NCBI GenBank assembly: GCA_026786125.1
Contig: JAJAYU010000102.1
Span: 1 to 9,429, forward strand
Origin: Chamaesiphon sp.
GTDB taxonomy: Bacteria > Cyanobacteriota > Cyanobacteriia > Cyanobacteriales > Chamaesiphonaceae
DNA length: 9,429 nucleotides
Reading direction: 5' to 3'
The notes beneath the pieces were generated by a model, which saw only the letters and a program-made list of their open reading frames with translations, was not told the origin of the DNA and ran no database searches. Made by a program: the position numbers and the translations under genes. Positions 1 to 7,014 of this stretch are shown in pieces. Within the stretch, counting starts at the first letter, position 1, and each line of letters opens with the position of its first letter.

Positions 1-41
1 CGGCACAAGTTACTCAAGTAATTGATAATATAAAAAAATAG
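1..41 (+). CDS. 3' end of a cyclophilin-type peptidyl-prolyl isomerase paralogue (partial)
   Basis: Reading from base 3, the plus strand encodes AQVTQVIDNIKK followed by TAG at 39-41. This closely matches the C-terminus of the cyclophilin on the opposite strand (AQVTQGIENLKK, stop at 207-209). Over the 41 bases only four differ; three change a residue (V/G, D/E, I/L) and one is silent. The first two bases (cg) fit the Ser codon found at that place in the other copy. Seen: the homologous tail, the stop, and mirror placement inside the 247-bp palindrome. Inferred: the rest of the gene, to the left of the window, is a second peptidyl-prolyl isomerase convergent with the one at 207-947. Only about 13 codons are visible, so a short duplicated tail fused to something else cannot be excluded. 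Confidence 0.65.
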   Translation, partial: AQVTQVIDNIKK

Positions 42-90
42 GTAAACTCACATTTTCAACCAGACAACAAACATTAGAAATTAGCGTCCA

Positions 91-157
91 TCTAGGGTAC
101 CCATGACGGGCACCCCTACAAGTTATCTGTAGGGGTGCCCTTCATGGGTACCCTAGA
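91..157. terminator. Bidirectional terminator-like GC-rich hairpin at the palindrome centre
   Basis: The innermost stem pairs tctagggtacccatga...gggcacccctaca (91-120) with its mirror at 128-157 around loop 121-127, with one mismatch (107 against 141). It lies between two convergent genes and is the most GC-rich part of the intergenic stretch. There is no clean T-run directly after the stem, so it is not a textbook intrinsic terminator. Each half also contains the smaller palindrome gggtaccc and looks like a small intergenic repeat unit. Confidence 0.45.
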
Positions 158-206
158 TCTACGCTAATTACTAATGTTTGTTGACTGGTTCAAAATGTGA
201 GTTTAC

Positions 207-947
207 CTATTTTTTTAGATTCTCAATTCCTTGAGTCACTTGTGCCGAGGTAATTTTATCGCCCTGCTTGATCGTATCAAGTACTTCTACACCTTGAGTA
301 ATTCTGCCAAAGACGGCATAGTTACCATTAAGGTAAGGGACATCTTCGAGGGTGAAATAAAACTGGGAGGACGCACTATCAGGTGACTGAGATCGAGCCA
401 TCGCGATCGCCCCGCGTTTGTGTTCGAGCTGTGCGGTACCATTGATTGGTTGACTGTAGGTGGGTGAAGTCGCGCCAGCAGCTTTGATTTCGAGGGGAAT
501 GCGCCGTTCTGAACTGGATCCTCTGGGAATATATCCACCAGTACCATTGCCCTGAGGATCGCCACCTTGGACAACAAAGTTTTTGACGACGCGATGGAAT
601 TTCAAACCATCATAGAATTTTTGCTGAACGAGATCGACGAAGTTACCCGCACTAATCGGGGCATTGTTACCGTCTAGCTTGATCGAAATCTTTTTGCCAT
701 TAACAGTCATCACGACTGTTGCGGTACCATTGAGTCTAGGCAAACCAGGAAATTGGGTGCTGGTAGTGTCAGAGGGAGTGTGTGGGGCTGGATTAGTTGG
801 TGCTGGTGGATTAGCAGCTTGCTGTCTGTTGGGACTATCACAACCACCCAGGATCAGCGTACCCAAGAGAAAACTAACGACGATAAGGCTATGAATTGGT
901 TTATGCATTTGGATAATTCGGGGATTTGAGTATTTCGATCGACTCAT
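207..947 (-). CDS. Cyclophilin-type peptidyl-prolyl cis-trans isomerase, predicted lipoprotein
   Basis: Catalyses cis-trans isomerisation of prolyl peptide bonds, here probably in the cell envelope. An N-terminal hydrophobic stretch (about residues 18-33) ends in the lipobox LGGC with Cys36 as the likely lipidated residue. A Pro/Ala/Asn/Thr-rich linker follows (about 40-70), then a cyclophilin domain (about 75-235). Visible family motifs are FHRVV (117-121, Arg119 matching the catalytic Arg55 of human cyclophilin A), QGGDP (127-131), SSQFYF (193-198) and YAVFGRI (210-216). Tyr205 stands where cyclophilin A has Trp121, as is common in bacteria. The ATG at 947 gives 246 aa. An internal ATG at 908 (Met14) gives a shorter, more typical lipoprotein signal and may be the true start; neither has a clear ribosome-binding site. 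The last codons lie in the 247-bp palindrome. The family is certain; the client proteins are unknown. Confidence 0.93.
   Translation of the reverse strand: MSRSKYSNPRIIQMHKPIHSLIVVSFLLGTLILGGCDSPNRQQAANPPAPTNPAPHTPSDTTSTQFPGLPRLNGTATVVMTVNGKKISIKLDGNNAPISAGNFVDLVQQKFYDGLKFHRVVKNFVVQGGDPQGNGTGGYIPRGSSSERRIPLEIKAAGATSPTYSQPINGTAQLEHKRGAIAMARSQSPDSASSQFYFTLEDVPYLNGNYAVFGRITQGVEVLDTIKQGDKITSAQVTQGIENLKK
403..410. repeat. HIP1 octamer GCGATCGC
   Basis: This is the only full HIP1 octamer I found in the window; it lies inside the cyclophilin gene. HIP1 is a highly iterated palindrome of many cyanobacterial genomes, so it supports the taxonomic reading. The core CGATCG is far more frequent here than the full octamer. 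Confidence 0.8.
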
Positions 948-1033
948 TGTAAGTCGATCGCGCCCTAATTAACTAAGACTGTGGAAAATCGATAGAGTTC
1001 CACCTCAGTCAATTCAGGAATTATTGCTGAGTG

Positions 1034-1137
1034 TGTTGGGTTATCTCCTGACGGAGAGGCTATTGCTGGGGCAAACGCTCCGCTAACGCCAACATTCTTC
1101 AACCCAACCTACAGATCTATCAACTGGAGTTGTAGGT
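1034..1137. repeat. Intergenic repeat-like element bounded by GTTGGGTT / AACCCAAC
   Basis: The spacer between cyclophilin and cinA (948-1149) has no gene I can support. It holds nested inverted repeats: gttgggtt (1035-1042) with aacccaac (1101-1108), tctcc (1044-1048) with ggaga (1053-1057), and acctaca (1107-1113) with tgtaggt (1131-1137). The GTAGGTTGGGTTGAAG-type ends and the ctcc/ggag core recall short dispersed intergenic repeats I associate with filamentous cyanobacteria; that likeness is from memory. The right-hand hairpin lies just past the cinA stop and could help end the operon transcript, though a T-run is lacking. The cyclophilin promoter must lie in this spacer or overlap it; I see no convincing -35/-10 pair. 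Confidence 0.5.
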
Positions 1138-1149
1138 AGCAATTGAGAT

Positions 1150-2403
1150 TTAACCGTTCAAACGCAGTCTCAATAAATTTAAGACTCGTAAAGCTGACAT
1201 GTGGCGAATTAATTCCCGTTCTCGGGTGCTGCCCAATTGATATTTAATACCCACAACACCACCGTCAGGATCGGCGACTCCAATATACACCAACCCGACG
1301 GGTTTGCGATCGGTACCACCACCAGGTCCAGCAATGCCCGTAATACTTACGCCCCAATCAGTGCCCAATTTAGCCCTGACACCCGCCGCCATCTGCCGCG
1401 CCACCGTCTCACTCACAGCACCTTCAGCGGCTAAATCCGCAGCATTGACACCTAATAAATCAACTTTAACTCGATCGGCATAGGAAATAATCCCCCCTAA
1501 AAAGTAATCGGAACTCCCTGGAATCTCAGTTAATAGTCCGCCCAAATTACCGCCCGTACAAGACTCGGCGACAGCTAAGGTTTGACCTTTCGCCTTCAAT
1601 AATTGCCCGACCACACTAGCCAAACTATCATCATCAGTACCATAATAAGCATCTCCGGCAATCTGCTTAATCTCTCGCTCGATCGGTTCAATCAGTTGGT
1701 TAGCCGCCACCTCACTCACTGCTCTAGCCGAAATCCGCAGTCTAACCTCACCTTTTCCGGCATAAGGCGCGACAGTCGGATTGGTTGAATTAAACAAATG
1801 CTCGACTTTTTCCGCCAACGCTGATTCCGAAACCCCAAAAAACCGCAGACTGCGACTATAGATTGAATTCTGACCGTAACCCTGGGTTTTTAAAAATAAA
1901 ACCGCTGTATCCCGCCACATCCGGTGCATTTCTCGTGGCACACCTGGAAATGTGAAAATCGTCAGCCCTTCCCGTGGCTGCCAAATCATCCCTGGAGCCG
2001 TTCCGGTGGGATTGGGTAATAAAGCTGCGCCCACTGGTTGTAGTGCTTGCTTACGGTTACTGGGAGTCATTTCCCGTCCAGCTTGAGTGAACTTATTTTG
2101 AATATCAACAATTACATCTGGAAATTCCACCAGGGGCGTATTGAAATAACTAGCGATCAATTCTGTGGTCAGATCGTCAGGTGTTGGCCCTAAACCACCT
2201 GTAAAAATCAATATACTCGACCTAGCAGCGGCAATCTCGATCGCTTTGTGGATTCGATCGACATTATCACCCACCACTGTTTGATAAAAGTGTGGTATCC
2301 CCAATGCAGCTAATTCTTTGGCTAGATATTGAGAGTTACTATTGAGAATGTCACCGAGCAATAATTCGGTACCGACGCAGATTACTTCAGCAGCTATAGT
2401 CAT
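1150..2403 (-). CDS. cinA: CinA family protein: nucleotide pyrophosphatase-like domain plus NMN deamidase domain
   Basis: A full-length two-domain CinA of 417 aa. The N-terminal domain (about 1-170) is the MoCF-binding/COG1058 fold, with EVICVGTELLLGDILNSNSQ (6-25), FTGGLGPTPDDLT (67-79) and FPGVPREMHRMW (152-163). The C-terminal domain (about 255-415) is the PncC/CinA nicotinamide-nucleotide amidase type: AESCTGG (279-285), whose Ser281 corresponds to the proposed catalytic Ser of PncC, then GGIISYA (303-309) and SITGIAGPGGGTDRKPVGLVYIG (353-375). In characterised relatives the two domains act in pyridine nucleotide salvage: ADP-ribose pyrophosphatase activity and NMN to nicotinate mononucleotide. 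The old name, competence/damage-inducible protein, comes from linkage to recA in other bacteria; that linkage is not seen here. ATG at 2403 lies 34 bp after the purT stop, so co-transcription is likely. I see no Shine-Dalgarno sequence. No key motif is missing. Confidence 0.95.
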   Translation of the reverse strand: MTIAAEVICVGTELLLGDILNSNSQYLAKELAALGIPHFYQTVVGDNVDRIHKAIEIAAARSSILIFTGGLGPTPDDLTTELIASYFNTPLVEFPDVIVDIQNKFTQAGREMTPSNRKQALQPVGAALLPNPTGTAPGMIWQPREGLTIFTFPGVPREMHRMWRDTAVLFLKTQGYGQNSIYSRSLRFFGVSESALAEKVEHLFNSTNPTVAPYAGKGEVRLRISARAVSEVAANQLIEPIEREIKQIAGDAYYGTDDDSLASVVGQLLKAKGQTLAVAESCTGGNLGGLLTEIPGSSDYFLGGIISYADRVKVDLLGVNAADLAAEGAVSETVARQMAAGVRAKLGTDWGVSITGIAGPGGGTDRKPVGLVYIGVADPDGGVVGIKYQLGSTRERELIRHMSALRVLNLLRLRLNG

Positions 2404-2437
2404 AGATAGAATAGTTTAAAGCTTAAATATAATCTAA

Positions 2438-3616
2438 TTAATGATCGATAATTTTTACCTGACTAGCTGCTGCAAAAGCTTTAACCCTTGCTAAATCAGT
2501 GGTTTCTGCCTTTGCCAATGCAACGCCCATGCGTCGATAGGGGCGAGAGTCAGGTTTACCAAATAATCGCATATCTACATCAGGCTGACTAAGAGCTTCA
2601 GCTACGCCAGTAAAATAGATCGAATCAGATGTTTCACTCGCTAAAATTACTGCACTCGCCGCTGGTGCATACTGAATAATATTCGGAATCGGCAACCCTA
2701 AAATTGCCCGTAAATGCAGCTCAAATTCATTCAAATTTTGTGATATTAACGTTACCATCCCTGTGTCATGAGGACGCGGGGATAGTTCTGAGAAAATCAC
2801 TTCATCCGCCGTGACAAAAAATTCTACGCCAAAAATTCCCGCACCACCTAAGGCATCAGTTACTTTAGCAGCAATTGCTTGAGCCTCTAAAATTTGAGCG
2901 GAAGTAATTTCTGCTGGTTGCCAAGATTCTTGATAATCACCGCGCTCTTGTCGATGCCCGATGGGGGGACAAAAAATTGTGGGTGCGTTCCACTGCTTGA
3001 TCGCGAGCAGAGTAATCTCGATCTCAAAATTGATAAACTCTTCAATAATTACTTTCTGACTATCACCTCTAGAACCTTCAATTGCATAGTTCCAAGCTGT
3101 CTCAACTTCAGCCAGATTATTTACAACCGATTGTCCTTTCCCCGATGAAGACATTACTGGCTTAACAACATTTGGAAATCCAATTAACTGAGCTGCTGCT
3201 TGCATTTCGGCTAGGGTTGTTGCGTAAGCATATTTAGCTGTGCGTACCCCCAAGTCCTGATGAGCAAGTTCGCGGATTTGATCGCGATTCATGGTATAGT
3301 GAGTCGCTTTAGCCGTTGGAATAACTGTAATGCCACGCTGTTCAAATTCAGCTAATTTTTCTGTTCTAATTGCTTCGATTTCAGGAATAATATAGTCAGG
3401 TTGATGTTTGGCTACAACTCGTTCGAGATCGTCTCCACTCAACATCGAAATCACTTCAAATCGATCGGCGACTTGCATCGCTGGTGCTTGAGGATATCGA
3501 TCGACTGCGATCACATGATTACCCAATCGTTGCGCTGCGATCGTAAATTCTTTGCCCAATTCACCCGATCCCAACAACATCAACTTTTTAGGCAACTTAA
3601 TCATATTTTCACTCAT
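2438..3616 (-). CDS. purT: Formate-dependent phosphoribosylglycinamide formyltransferase (GAR transformylase 2)
   Basis: PurT makes formyl-GAR from GAR, formate and ATP in step three of purine synthesis, in the cytoplasm, replacing the folate-dependent PurN reaction. At 392 aa it has the same length as E. coli PurT and matches it along its length from memory: [11 protein letters not shown] (13-23), [14 protein letters not shown] (37-50), PEIEAI (78-83), TMNRDQIR (108-115), [11 protein letters not shown] (152-162, ATP-grasp glycine-rich loop), [15 protein letters not shown] (220-234), GVEFF (263-267) and [17 protein letters not shown] (277-293; Glu277 and nearby acids hold Mg-ATP). These last motifs separate PurT from PurK. 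The start is 10 bp after the stop of the upstream gene. A second ATG at 3604 (Met5) has a weak GAG 7-10 bases before it and could be the real start. Probably the middle gene of a three-gene operon. Confidence 0.96.
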   Translation of the reverse strand: MSENMIKLPKKLMLLGSGELGKEFTIAAQRLGNHVIAVDRYPQAPAMQVADRFEVISMLSGDDLERVVAKHQPDYIIPEIEAIRTEKLAEFEQRGITVIPTAKATHYTMNRDQIRELAHQDLGVRTAKYAYATTLAEMQAAAQLIGFPNVVKPVMSSSGKGQSVVNNLAEVETAWNYAIEGSRGDSQKVIIEEFINFEIEITLLAIKQWNAPTIFCPPIGHRQERGDYQESWQPAEITSAQILEAQAIAAKVTDALGGAGIFGVEFFVTADEVIFSELSPRPHDTGMVTLISQNLNEFELHLRAILGLPIPNIIQYAPAASAVILASETSDSIYFTGVAEALSQPDVDMRLFGKPDSRPYRRMGVALAKAETTDLARVKAFAAASQVKIIDH

Positions 3617-3626
3617 TCACGATCTA

Positions 3627-4676
3627 CTATTTCCAGTTAATAATAGCCTCGATCGCCCATCTTGGGCAACCTCGATGGGTTGTGACAGTTTTTTCACTAA
3701 TGGGATTACCTTGAGGATCGTGGATAATTTCCGTTCTAACGATCGTTTCACCATGTTCGAGATATTCTTCTAGGACATCCAGCGCATTAGTCATCAATTG
3801 GGCTGAAATTGGGGACAAGGTTTGACCAGTCAGTGTGCTACTGCGATCTTCTTCATACAAGAGCGATGAGTTATGCGGCCGATTGAAACCTGATTGAGAC
3901 ATAGTAGCATTTGGATCGAATGGCAGATCGCTTTGAACAGAACCTTCGATTGCCAATTTAGAGATGATCTTACCCAAAATATCACTATCAGTGCCATCAT
4001 TTGACACATTTTTAGTTGTATTTAGATCGGCATTAATGACAGTAGCCATATTTCCTAGTTTGGCAATCCAGGCGATCCGATCTCTCCGAGTGAGCGAAAT
4101 CAAACCTAGTCTGGTTTGGACATCCAACCGATCATCAGTACAGATCATCTGTTGAACGCGATACCATTTTGATCGAGCAAGAATGAGGATATCTAATTGT
4201 AACCCAATTGGATCTTGGTGTTGATTTTCTTGCCAGGTCTGCCACAATACGTCTGCTGATTCATAAGATAGAGCATAGCCTTGGGGAATTTCATACTTTT
4301 GATAACGCATGAATCCCCGATCGGCAGTAGCCGTGTCGATCGGGATAAACTGACACTCAGAGATTATTTTTTGAATCAGTTTTGAATATTTACTATCCTT
4401 TTTGATCAGGATATAGTGCAGTTTTTCGGCAATTTTGTGAATCGCAATCAATTCACTAGTTGGTGTTGACAGTTGCAATGAATTATGAGCGTAGTCAATC
4501 CGCAAGTTTTGATTGACTACCAATCGTTTCTTCCCCCGTGCAAACCGTCGAATGATCGTTTGATCGTCCAATCCGTCGAATATGTTGTGGCGATCTTCTA
4601 ACTCAGGTGGCAGATCTAAATCTTGGGACATTTCAGTTAAGCTTGCAGCCTCATTAAAATTAACAGCAATAGTCAT
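3627..4676 (-). CDS. Uncharacterised 349-aa protein, first gene of the purT-cinA cluster
   Basis: I do not recognise this family. The product looks soluble: no signal peptide and no membrane segment. Visible parts are an acidic N-terminus (about 10-40), a basic patch FARGKKR (45-51), a mixed helical region (about 75-210, with WQTWQENQ at 145-152 and LTRRDRIAWIAKL at 195-207), a polar Asn/Ser/Asp/Thr-rich stretch likely to be flexible (about 218-285), and a compact C-terminal motif (309-345) that reads as a beta-hairpin, IVRTEIIHDPQGNPISEKTV, then THRGCPRWAIEAI. There are three Cys (108, 179, 337). The ATG at 4676 has a good Shine-Dalgarno GGAG (4682-4685, 5-base spacing), so the start is firm. 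The stop is 10 bp before purT, which implies co-transcription. The C-terminal hairpin faintly recalls ends of some phage or plasmid DNA-packaging proteins; I do not rely on this. Confidence 0.85.
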   Translation of the reverse strand: MTIAVNFNEAASLTEMSQDLDLPPELEDRHNIFDGLDDQTIIRRFARGKKRLVVNQNLRIDYAHNSLQLSTPTSELIAIHKIAEKLHYILIKKDSKYSKLIQKIISECQFIPIDTATADRGFMRYQKYEIPQGYALSYESADVLWQTWQENQHQDPIGLQLDILILARSKWYRVQQMICTDDRLDVQTRLGLISLTRRDRIAWIAKLGNMATVINADLNTTKNVSNDGTDSDILGKIISKLAIEGSVQSDLPFDPNATMSQSGFNRPHNSSLLYEEDRSSTLTGQTLSPISAQLMTNALDVLEEYLEHGETIVRTEIIHDPQGNPISEKTVTTHRGCPRWAIEAIINWK

Positions 4677-4681
4677 TTGTT

Positions 4682-4685
4682 CTCC
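4682..4685 (-). promoter_or_regulatory. Shine-Dalgarno GGAG of the 349-aa gene
   Basis: On the minus strand GGAG lies five bases before the ATG at 4676. It fixes this start over the internal Met16. It is the clearest ribosome-binding site in the window. Confidence 0.7.
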
Positions 4686-4722
4686 ACTCGATCGATTGAA
4701 GTTGTAGTTGAAATTGATAACT

Positions 4723-4752
4723 TTAATAAAAAACTAGCGCATCAAATCTCAA
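4723..4752 (-). promoter_or_regulatory. Candidate sigma-70 promoter for the 349-aa gene-purT-cinA cluster
   Basis: On the minus strand TTGAGA (4752-4747, five of six to TTGACA) is 18 bases from TATTAA (4728-4723, four of six to TATAAT). It would give a leader of about 40 bases before the ATG at 4676. Found by eye in AT-rich DNA, so chance is possible. Confidence 0.35.
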
Positions 4753-5018
4753 ATCTTTGATGTTGATCGAGTCTTTATTATCTCAAATTTAGCCAAGTAC
4801 TACCATCAGGATCGATTCGATCTGTACTATACCTGCGCCCTCTTAGAGTACCCAAGATTCCCCTCGCTATTAAAACCTCATTGATCGAGATTCAACTGCA
4901 CTGACTGCCGTAACACGATAATACAAAAGACACTGCGATCTGATCCAATCAAATCACCAACAAAAATCGAGAAAATGTAGCGGAATTAATATGTATTGAT
5001 CGAAACTGTCAACTATCA

Positions 5019-5111
5019 TGCAGAAATTATTAAAAGGCTAATGCTGCAAAAAATCAGCTTGTCGTATTTATATAGCCGCAAAAGTACACAAAGAGAACAG
5101 ATATTCATCAA
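5019..5111 (+). promoter_or_regulatory. Conserved 5' leader of porin gene 1
   Basis: This 93-bp stretch aligns with 7091-7181 before the second porin. Both begin ATGCAGAAAT, share AAAGG...TGCA...A-CAGCTTG/TTAGCTTG-type blocks, and end in a purine-rich AGAGAA/GAGGAA about 17 bases before the ATG. The frame is closed by TAG at 5073-5075, so conservation here is not coding. It is probably an untranslated leader with a role in translation or stability. Confidence 0.5.
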
Positions 5112-6896
5112 ATGACCAAGCTATCAACAAAAATTTTATCCCTGATCCCGATCGGTATTGCTGTCTGGATGGCTGGAACATCCACAGCTACTGCCAACCC
5201 CAGTAATGATTCTACAGCAGTAACCCCTCAATTATCGAGTCAGCTAGGATTGCGACAAAGCTCCAATCCCCTGGCAGCTAATCTCGCGACTGAGCCTACG
5301 ATTGAGCAGCTCAACCAAGCCACAGAATCGACTGAAGTTAGACCTAGCGACTGGGCATACCAAACCCTCCAAGCCTTGAATGCCAAATATAGCTGTAGTA
5401 ATCCCCTGACTGGTGACAAAACTCTATCCCGTGAAGAATTTGCTACTAGTCTCAATGGGTGCATACAATCGATCGAACAACTAGTCGCTAGAAAACCCCG
5501 CAGAGCCATCAAAAAGAGGCGCGTAGTTCCCACCCCAGTACCTGAGGTGATGCCTCAGCCAGCTCCCGAAGTTGTCCCACCAGCTCCAATGACACCACCG
5601 GAGCCAGTAGATGCACCAGAAGAAGTAGTCTCTCAGCAGGATCTCGACAGACTCAAAGGGCTAGTCCAATCTTTTGCTAGTGAACTACAAGGTGTGGACT
5701 CTCGCCTTCAGGCAATAGAAGCTACGACTAAAAAGATCCAAGAGCAGAGTTTTTCGACTACTACCAAGCTAGCGGGAGAAGTAATCATCGGCATCAACGG
5801 TTATGGCGGGCGAACTACTGCCGTCAGCCCCACCAGTCCAAACAATAATACTACATTAAGCAATCGAGTTCGACTCAATTTTGATACTAGCTTTACTGGC
5901 AAAGATCGGCTCAGAACCAGATTGCAGTCCCGAAACACCACTTCTTTTGGTAGTAGCGTTACAGGCACCAATATGACCCGACTAGGATTCGATGGAGATG
6001 AAGGTAACACTACCAATCTCTCCTTGCTCCAATACAGTTTTCCATTGAGTCCGCAAACTAAAATCATTGCCGAAACTGTCGGCAGTGAATTTAACGAGAA
6101 CATGTACACCTTTAACCCAATACTTGCCAGTTCTGGAGAAGGATCTATATCGCGATTTGGTCGCTTCAACCCTGTTTATCGACTCAGTGGGGATGGTGCA
6201 TCGCTGACTGTCAATCACAAATTTAGTGATGAGCTAGGTTTAGCTGTCGGTTATGCTGTGCCAGGAACTATATCCTCTAGTCCCACTGTGGGCAATGGCT
6301 TATTCAGTGGTTCCAATAGCATCATTAGTCAGCTTAGTTTCCAACCCAATAAAGACCTCAATTTGGGCTTAGTTTATGCTCGTTCATATACTGCTGACGG
6401 CAACAACATCACTGGTGGAACTGGAAGCAGTGCTGCGAACAGACCATTTGGTAGTGGTGCTGCACCAGTCGCAACTTCTGCCAATCATTACTCGCTGTTG
6501 GCTAGCTATAAAATCAGTCCTACTTTTGTGCTTTCCGGTTGGGCGGGTTTGGTTGAAGCAAATCGGGAAGCTGCGGGCGGCGGTACTGCTAGTTCTAGCA
6601 ACTATGCCCTGTCATTCGCTTTCCCTGATCTTGGTCAAAAAGGTAACAACCTCGCTTTTATTGTGGGTGTACCGCCAAAACTTAATTCTCGGAACGTACC
6701 AGCGATTGGAACTGCGCCTGCTATTACTACTACTGGCAACTCCAGTACTTCATATCATATAGAAGCTTTGTACAAACTAAAGTTGAGCGACAATCTCTCA
6801 ATTACACCTGGACTATTGTTGATTACCAATCCTGATCATAGTAGTGTCAACCCAACTGAATATGTCGGGACGATTCGGACAACTTTTAAATTTTAA
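5112..6896 (+). CDS. SLH-domain outer-membrane porin 1 (cyanobacterial iron-uptake porin / OprB-like)
   Basis: An outer-membrane channel of the cyanobacterial SLH-porin family (the Som/Slr1841 type), which passes small solutes and inorganic ions such as iron and ties the outer membrane to the cell wall. Parts of the 594-aa protein: Sec signal peptide (about 1-28, cleavage after ATA); SLH domain (about 63-123), with DWAYQTLQALNAKYSC, LSREEFATSLNGC and the family's two Cys (95, 117); an unusual linker with a basic patch RKPRRAIKKRR (127-137) and Pro-rich part (138-170); a coiled coil (about 173-212); and a beta-barrel from FSTTTKLAGEVI (214-225) to the C-terminal Phe (TFKF), the usual beta-barrel assembly signal. 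ATG at 5112 is the first possible start, since TAG at 5073 closes the frame upstream. No close ribosome-binding site is seen. The next gene is a paralogue. Substrate is inferred from the family only. Confidence 0.93.
   Translation: MTKLSTKILSLIPIGIAVWMAGTSTATANPSNDSTAVTPQLSSQLGLRQSSNPLAANLATEPTIEQLNQATESTEVRPSDWAYQTLQALNAKYSCSNPLTGDKTLSREEFATSLNGCIQSIEQLVARKPRRAIKKRRVVPTPVPEVMPQPAPEVVPPAPMTPPEPVDAPEEVVSQQDLDRLKGLVQSFASELQGVDSRLQAIEATTKKIQEQSFSTTTKLAGEVIIGINGYGGRTTAVSPTSPNNNTTLSNRVRLNFDTSFTGKDRLRTRLQSRNTTSFGSSVTGTNMTRLGFDGDEGNTTNLSLLQYSFPLSPQTKIIAETVGSEFNENMYTFNPILASSGEGSISRFGRFNPVYRLSGDGASLTVNHKFSDELGLAVGYAVPGTISSSPTVGNGLFSGSNSIISQLSFQPNKDLNLGLVYARSYTADGNNITGGTGSSAANRPFGSGAAPVATSANHYSLLASYKISPTFVLSGWAGLVEANREAAGGGTASSSNYALSFAFPDLGQKGNNLAFIVGVPPKLNSRNVPAIGTAPAITTTGNSSTSYHIEALYKLKLSDNLSITPGLLLITNPDHSSVNPTEYVGTIRTTFKF
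5487..5627 (+). other. Basic and proline-rich linker coding segment of porin 1
   Basis: Codons 126-172 encode ARKPRRAIKKRR followed by a run rich in Pro, Val, Ala and Glu, between the SLH domain and the QQDLDRLKGLVQSF coiled coil. In the SLH-porins I remember, these two parts are joined by a short linker without such a run. Porin 2 has a counterpart, so it is an inherited trait of this pair. Confidence 0.7.
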
Positions 6897-6923
6897 CTTA
6901 TAGAAATCATTGTAATCCTTACT

Positions 6924-6989
6924 ACCTAAGTTCAGTGATCGATCGCTATATCGATCTTTTTGCTAGTGGCAATGATTTGTAGCTTAGGT
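6924..6989 (+). terminator. Terminator-like nested hairpin after porin 1
   Basis: GATCGAT (6937-6943) pairs with ATCGATC (6950-6956) around a 6-base loop and is followed by TTTTT (6957-6961), 40 bp past the porin 1 stop. An outer pair ACCTAAG (6924-6930) / CTTAGGT (6983-6989) encloses it. The stem is short, so a weak intrinsic terminator is the best reading. Confidence 0.5.
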
Positions 6990-7014
6990 TACTAAATTTT
7001 GAAATATATCTTTT

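Larger units (their letters stand above)
1..247. repeat. 247-bp near-perfect inverted repeat spanning two convergent gene ends
   Basis: Arms 1-120 and 128-247 are reverse complements, with about 10 mismatches by eye (at 11, 19, 26, 30, 57, 64, 78, 88, 89 and 107 of the left arm) and no gaps. The centre is the 7 bases 121-127. The arms hold the 3' coding ends of both cyclophilin genes and the whole 165-bp region between their stop codons. The left arm reaches the window edge, so the repeat may continue. Transcripts of either gene that read through would fold into a long hairpin, so the centre probably ends transcription from both sides. Confidence 0.92.
4677..5111. other. 435-bp divergent intergenic region
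   Basis: This AT-rich stretch separates the minus-strand cluster from the first porin and must hold both sets of promoters. I see no gene in it. The left part carries the candidate promoter at 4723-4752. In the middle an inverted repeat AGTAC (4796-4800) / GTACT (4824-4828) encloses GATCGA/TCGATC (4810-4822). The right part (5019-5111) is a leader shared with the second porin. TATATA at 5069-5074 resembles a -10 box but has no matching -35, so the porin promoter is unplaced. A small RNA here cannot be ruled in or out. Confidence 0.5.

Noticed and set aside
1..247. A simple insertion element or CRISPR-like array
   Set aside because: There is one inverted pair and no repeat-spacer series, no transposase, and the arms include gene ends rather than element termini.
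664..894. 76-codon plus-strand frame antisense to the cyclophilin signal region
   Set aside because: It mirrors the hydrophobic signal and Pro/Ala linker of the cyclophilin gene; no independent support.
2438..3616. PurK instead of PurT
   Set aside because: Length 392 and the motifs [23 protein letters not shown] and [15 protein letters not shown] are those of PurT.
3627..4676. Phage terminase or packaging protein for the 349-aa product
   Set aside because: Only a faint likeness of the C-terminal hairpin; no other phage gene nearby and the gene sits in a housekeeping operon.
4677..5111. A riboswitch or small RNA gene in the divergent spacer
   Set aside because: I see one short inverted repeat and no known riboswitch core or terminator to bound an RNA.
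6376..6762. 128-codon plus-strand frame overlapping porin 1
   Set aside because: An out-of-frame shadow, Leu-rich, without its own initiation signal or motif.
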